The translations under genes and the position numbers were made by a program. Shown here one piece after another: positions 12,978 to 16,325 of a DNA stretch of 16,325 nt. How positions within the stretch are numbered: the stretch's first letter is position 1; every line of letters begins with the position of its first letter. The notes under the pieces are model-generated. The model saw nothing but the letters and a program-made list of their open reading frames with translations, searched no databases and was not told the DNA's origin. The stretch spans positions 1 through 16,325 of the forward strand of contig JAEEHZ010000195.1 of the NCBI GenBank assembly GCA_016281115.1, given 5' to 3'. This DNA comes from Clostridiaceae bacterium. Lineage in GTDB: Bacteria > Bacillota > Clostridia > Oscillospirales > Acutalibacteraceae.

Positions 12978-13985
12978 TTAAATTATGACGCCCAATTCCT
13001 TAAACTTGGGAATAAGACCTATTCTCGGAAGGTTTTCGTCGGGTATCTGCGGAAAATCGTACCCCGGATAATCGTTACCTTCAACTATTGCAGGGCCGTC
13101 CGGTGTAACGCATACGTCCCACCCTATATAGGTTATTTGCGGTACAACAAGCGCGGCTTTTCTTATCATCTCTTTAAGCTCGTTGTAATAAGGTATTTCA
13201 TAACCCATAAGCTCCACCCCCGTAACAGGATGCGTTTTATGAGTTTCAAATTTCCCGTCGTGTCCGTAGCTTATTACCCTTCCCGTTTCAACGTCTATAT
13301 GACAGGCTATGCCGCCGCGGTCAAGGTTGTCCACAAAGCCGCCGTCGCTGCCCATTTTAAGCAAGCCGTAAAGGAAATGAACTTCTCCGTCTTTAAAAAG
13401 CGTGCAAAGTCTGACACAGTTTAAAGAATCGGGATGAAGCCTTTTCAGATGTTCGTGCTGGGCGATTATCTCTTCACAAACACCGAATTTATTCTCTTTT
13501 AAGTAATTGAAAAGCTCTTTTTGTGTTTTAAAATCGTCTTTGTTAAGCTTTTCTATCCCGTGACCGCACTCGCCGTCGTCGGGCTTTGCCAAAAAGAACT
13601 GTTTATTCTTGATAAATTCGGAAAACTGTTCTTCGTTTGCAGCTGATATGTCAAGAATATCTCTTTTAGTGAAATCTTTGAATTTTTCGGCAAATTTGCG
13701 CTTGCTTTCAAAGCAGCCGCCGTAGTTATAATCGTTGAGCATATGTAAAAGCTTTTTGTTTTTAAATCTGCCGATATACGTTTTTCTTTCTTTTGCGGTC
13801 ATATTATAGTATTCAAAAAGAACATAATCACTGTGGCCGGCGCCGTATTTTATCGCGCACCCAAGCATATCGCAATATATTGAAAACTTATTTTTTCCTG
13901 TTTTTCTTTTTACAACATTTGCGGCGTCCGATATTCTTGAAAAGCGCATACGCTTAAAAACATTCAGATAATATCCCAAACCCAT
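12978..13985 (-). CDS. sugar-transfer-associated ATP-grasp protein
   Basis: This 335-residue protein resembles the ATP-grasp family often found in polysaccharide and cell-surface glycan loci. Visible ATP-grasp features are Lys134 in FLAKPDDGECGHGI (131-144), the adenine-contact strand CEEII (170-174), and the metal-binding end GWDVCVTPDGPAIVEGN (288-304) with Asp290, Glu302 and Asn304. The N-terminal half (1-120) is basic and probably peripheral. Such enzymes join a carboxylate to an amine or hydroxyl using ATP, but the reaction of this subfamily is not established. The ATG has AAAGGA about 10 bases upstream. No glycosyltransferase is adjacent; ftsX lies upstream and an unrelated promoter begins right at its stop codon. 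Confidence 0.82.
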   Translation of the reverse strand: MGLGYYLNVFKRMRFSRISDAANVVKRKTGKNKFSIYCDMLGCAIKYGAGHSDYVLFEYYNMTAKERKTYIGRFKNKKLLHMLNDYNYGGCFESKRKFAEKFKDFTKRDILDISAANEEQFSEFIKNKQFFLAKPDDGECGHGIEKLNKDDFKTQKELFNYLKENKFGVCEEIIAQHEHLKRLHPDSLNCVRLCTLFKDGEVHFLYGLLKMGSDGGFVDNLDRGGIACHIDVETGRVISYGHDGKFETHKTHPVTGVELMGYEIPYYNELKEMIRKAALVVPQITYIGWDVCVTPDGPAIVEGNDYPGYDFPQIPDENLPRIGLIPKFKELGVII

Positions 13986-14034
13986 ACAGCATTTTTCCTT
14001 TCCCGGTTTTTAAATATATTTTTAAAACACAACA

Positions 14035-14073
14035 GCGGTGCTGCCGTATTTATTATAAACACAGCAACGCCGC
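14035..14073 (-). terminator. probable terminator of ftsEX
   Basis: GCGGCGTTGCTG (14073-14062) pairs with CGGCAGCACCGC (14046-14035) with one mismatch and two G-T pairs, about 11 of 12 positions. The minus strand continues TGTTGTGTTTT, an imperfect T-run. It lies 26 bases after the ftsX stop codon. The loop contains a TATAAT (14057-14052). Confidence 0.65.
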
Positions 14074-14098
14074 ATATTTATTAACAAATCACACAGCT

Positions 14099-15007
14099 TT
14101 ACCAGCCTAATGTTTCTCCGCCTTCGATTTTTAAGTATTTGTGCATTGATATTAAACTGCCAAGCGCGCCGACTATCATTCCCGATGCAATAAATATTGC
14201 AGATATAGGCAACATAAATGTGTCATAAGGAATAGCGACAAGATACTCCGCAACATTAACTATAACGGCGGCAACGCCCTCATATATAAAGAATAGGATA
14301 AGCGAAGTGATAACTCCCGCAATAAATCCCAGCGTCATACCTTCAATAAAAAACGGTATTCTTACAAAGGTGTTGGTGGCGCCTACCGATTTCATAATAC
14401 TTATCTCAAATCTTCGGCTGTACATCGTTATTCTTATCGTATTTGAAACAATAAACAACGAAACAACGCCCAAAACCACAACAAGCCAAAAGCCTATTAC
14501 GGTAACAAGATTGTTAAGGCTTGTAAGCTTAGATGCAACATCTCTGCGGTCGCTTATTTTTTGTATTCCGTCAATTTGCGAAATCTGATGCACAGTATCG
14601 TCATAGAGAGAAAGATCGCTCATTGTTACCTTATATGCATTAGGTAAGGGGTTACCCTCACCTGTCATTTCATCATACCACTGACCGAGCTCATCCTTAT
14701 AATCTGCAATTGCTTCTTCCTTTGATACGAACAGAGCATCGGATACATTAGGTATCTCTCTTATTTGGGGTCCTATTTCAATGACTGCCTGAACCTCGCT
14801 TATATCATCTTCAAGATAAACGTTTACCATATTGTCTGCGCCTACCTTCGTAACAATGGCAGACACATTATAAGACACGACCATAGCCGCACCGGTAAGA
14901 ACCAAACACGACACCAAAACGCCGACCGAAGCAATAGACATCGCGCGGTTGTGCCATATGCTTTTCAAGCCTTCTTTTATAAGATATCCGCATCCGCTGA
15001 GCTTCAT
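14099..15007 (-). CDS. ftsX: cell division protein FtsX
   Basis: This 302-residue protein has the FtsX layout: TM1 (about 25-47), a large extracytoplasmic loop (48-165), then TM2 (168-190), TM3 (219-243) and TM4 (266-288). The conserved cytoplasmic segment RRFEISIMKSVGATNTFVR (198-216) and the following PFFIEG couple the membrane part to FtsE. FtsEX is an ABC-type complex that activates cell-wall hydrolases during division or elongation (in Bacillus, a peptidoglycan endopeptidase). Its ATG overlaps the ftsE stop (ATGA), so the two are translationally coupled. A hairpin terminator follows. Confidence 0.96.
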   Translation of the reverse strand: MKLSGCGYLIKEGLKSIWHNRAMSIASVGVLVSCLVLTGAAMVVSYNVSAIVTKVGADNMVNVYLEDDISEVQAVIEIGPQIREIPNVSDALFVSKEEAIADYKDELGQWYDEMTGEGNPLPNAYKVTMSDLSLYDDTVHQISQIDGIQKISDRRDVASKLTSLNNLVTVIGFWLVVVLGVVSLFIVSNTIRITMYSRRFEISIMKSVGATNTFVRIPFFIEGMTLGFIAGVITSLILFFIYEGVAAVIVNVAEYLVAIPYDTFMLPISAIFIASGMIVGALGSLISMHKYLKIEGGETLGW

Positions 15008-15693
15008 ACCGCACCTCCCAAATTACCGCTGTCGCTTACAACAGAGCCGTCGTCAAGCACTATAACTCTGCCGCCGAACTGCTGTACAAGCTCATGCTCG
15101 TGTGTAACAACAAGCACTGTTGTACCGTTTTTGTTGATCTCGGAAAGCAAGGTCATAATTTCTATTGACATTTCGGGGTCAATATTTCCCGTAGGCTCGT
15201 CGGCTATTATTATATTGGGAGCATTAACCAAAGCGCGCGCCAAGCTTACACGCTGCTTTTCACCACCGGAAAGCTCGCTCGGAAAACTAGCCGCCTTATG
15301 CTTCAGTCCTACAAGGTCAAGCACATAAAGCACTCTCTTTTTTATCTTTTTCGACGGCGAACCTATTACTCTCATTGCAAAGGCCACGTTGTCGAAAACC
15401 GTCATTTTTTCTATTAATCTGAAATCCTGAAAAACGATGCCCATTTTTCTGCGCAAATAAGGAACCTTTCTGCGCGGCAATTTCGCAAGGCTTTTTCCGT
15501 CAACGATAATATCTCCCTTAGTAGGGATCTCTTCTCGCATAATAAGCTTTAAAAAGGTGCTTTTTCCCGCGCCCGAGGCTCCGAGTATAAAAACAAATTC
15601 TTTATCGTTTATTGTAAGATTAACATTTTTAAGAGCGTGCGATTCACTTACATTTGTTTCGTAAGTTTTTGAAACTTCATTAAATTGTATCAT
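15004..15693 (-). CDS. ftsE: cell division ATP-binding protein FtsE
   Basis: This 229-residue ABC ATPase has all nucleotide-binding motifs: Walker A GASGAGKST (38-46), Q-loop Gln89 in VFQDFRL, signature LSGGE (141-145), Walker B IIIADEP (161-167) and H-loop His198 in VTHEHE. The FRLIEKMTVFDNVAF block (91-105) and DEPTGNID are FtsE-like, and the adjacent ftsX confirms the identity. It powers FtsX to control peptidoglycan hydrolases. AAAGGA lies 8 bases before the ATG. No convincing promoter was found in the gap to the upstream regulator gene, so it may be read through from it or use a weak promoter. Confidence 0.97.
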   Translation of the reverse strand: MIQFNEVSKTYETNVSESHALKNVNLTINDKEFVFILGASGAGKSTFLKLIMREEIPTKGDIIVDGKSLAKLPRRKVPYLRRKMGIVFQDFRLIEKMTVFDNVAFAMRVIGSPSKKIKKRVLYVLDLVGLKHKAASFPSELSGGEKQRVSLARALVNAPNIIIADEPTGNIDPEMSIEIMTLLSEINKNGTTVLVVTHEHELVQQFGGRVIVLDDGSVVSDSGNLGGAV

Positions 15694-15753
15694 TTATACT
15701 ATCCTTTCTGCCAAATACAAAAAAGAGGCAAAACAATGCAAATCTAAAATAAT

Positions 15754-15803
15754 CAAAGGAAATGTAAGCAGACAATATACATTGCACTGTCACACTTCCT
15801 TTG
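15754..15803 (-). terminator. long hairpin between the regulator gene and ftsE
   Basis: CAAAGGAA (15803-15796) and TTCCTTTG (15761-15754) are perfect complements. Pairing extends inward over about six more positions with G-T pairs, then CAG/CTG and GCAAT/ATTGT with a bulge. The minus strand continues ATTATTTTAG, a poor T-run. It is either a weak terminator of the regulator gene or a structured RNA element ahead of ftsEX. Confidence 0.45.
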
Positions 15804-15822
15804 GATATTCAAATATTTGTAA

Positions 15823-16325
15823 TTAGTATTTCATTGGAGATGATGTTAAATATTTCTTGACCATCAGGGCTACCTTAAATACGATAGCGTCTTCAAATTC
15901 TCTTAAATCAAGACCTGTGATCTTTTTAATCTTTTCCAATCTGTAAACGAGGGTATTTCTGTGAATGAACAGCTTACGTGATGTTTCCGAAACATTAAGA
16001 TTGTTCTCAAAGAATCTTTGTATAGTAAACAGAGTTTCCTGATCGAGGGATTCTATTGAGCCTCTTTTAAAGACCTCCTGCAGGAACATATCGCATAGTG
16101 TTGTAGGCAACTGATATATAAGTCTTGCAATACCGAGATTATCATAATTTGCAACTGTTTTTTCGGTATCAAAAACCTTGCTTACTTCAAGGGCTATTTG
16201 AGCCTCTTTAAACGAGCGCGCCAGATCTTTTATTCCCGAAACAACAGTGCCTATTCCTACTATACAGTGGGTGTAAAACTCGCTTGAAAGCGTATCTACA
16301 ATTGAGCTCGCCAGCTTCTCCAGGT
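15823..16325 (-). CDS. PucR/CdaR-type helix-turn-helix transcriptional regulator (5' end beyond window)
   Basis: The frame is open to the right edge, so only the C-terminal 166 residues are seen. The first part (YTHCIVGIGTVVSGIKDL, then ARSFKEAQIALEVSKVF and NYDNLGIARLIYQLP) matches the GGDEF-like domain of CdaR-family regulators. The last 60 residues (FFENNLNVSETSRKLFIHRN, then TLVYRLEKIKKITGLDL and FEDAIVFKVALMV) are the PucR C-terminal helix-turn-helix. An internal TTG near 16110 is not the start, because the conserved domain continues upstream without a stop. Family members sense small molecules such as sugar acids or purine metabolites, but the ligand is unknown here. It lies about 130 bases upstream of ftsE on the same strand. 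Confidence 0.9.
   Translation of the reverse strand, partial: LEKLASSIVDTLSSEFYTHCIVGIGTVVSGIKDLARSFKEAQIALEVSKVFDTEKTVANYDNLGIARLIYQLPTTLCDMFLQEVFKRGSIESLDQETLFTIQRFFENNLNVSETSRKLFIHRNTLVYRLEKIKKITGLDLREFEDAIVFKVALMVKKYLTSSPMKY

Noticed and set aside
15823..16110. A self-contained 95-residue HTH protein starting at TTG
   Set aside because: The frame and the conserved GGDEF-like domain continue upstream to the window edge without a stop, so this is the C-terminal part of a larger regulator.

Overview
The window looks like a chromosomal segment of a moderately low-GC Gram-positive anaerobe of the class Clostridia, most likely an Oscillospiraceae/Ruminococcaceae-type gut or rumen organism. The evidence is the infC-rpmI-rplT operon with a non-canonical infC start, strong AGGAGG ribosome binding sites, a SCIFF peptide with its radical SAM maturase (a clostridial hallmark), a secreted protein ending in a type I dockerin, and a NusG-domain-II/Gx membrane protein pair. 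No tRNA, rRNA, insertion sequence, phage gene or CRISPR array is visible. Genes are densely packed, and no gap exceeds about 190 bases.

Layout. From 30 to 3074 everything is on the minus strand: galE, a chloramphenicol-acetyltransferase-like protein, and the infC-rpmI-rplT translation operon with its own TTGACA/TATAAT promoter and a structured leader. From 3400 to 6520 genes are on the plus strand: a three-gene translationally coupled membrane operon (EamA exporter, NusG domain II protein, Gx transporter) and prfB (release factor 2). A two-sided terminator at 6532-6580 separates prfB from the convergent minus-strand block. From 6573 to the right end all genes are again on the minus strand. 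Read in transcription order they are: a truncated PucR/CdaR-type regulator (cut by the window edge), ftsE-ftsX, a sugar-transfer-type ATP-grasp protein, a membrane-anchored protein of unknown function, a large secreted dockerin metallophosphoesterase, scfA (SCIFF precursor), scfB (SCIFF maturase), and an Orn/Lys/Arg-decarboxylase-family PLP enzyme.

The most interesting part is the SCIFF (ranthipeptide) cassette at 8008-9729. The precursor has six cysteines, but the canonical fourth cysteine, which from memory is the thioether donor in the characterised clostridial peptide, is a serine here, and a new cysteine lies near the C-terminus. A 12-bp hairpin plus T-run separates precursor from maturase and probably sets their ratio. 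The maturase start codon has no nearby Shine-Dalgarno site, but a perfect 7-bp hairpin sits between an upstream AAAGGA and the ATG and would bring them to normal distance. The precursor leader carries a related CGTTAA...ACGCAA element.

Other points worth a look are probable non-AUG starts (AUC for infC, perhaps AUA for the PLP enzyme), loss of the usual RF2 programmed frameshift, a probable attenuator in the infC leader, and an unusual modular architecture in the dockerin protein (phosphoesterase, three MABP-like beta-prism repeats, FIVAR-like helices, InlB-type repeat, dockerin). All protein assignments come from reading motifs; no database search was run.
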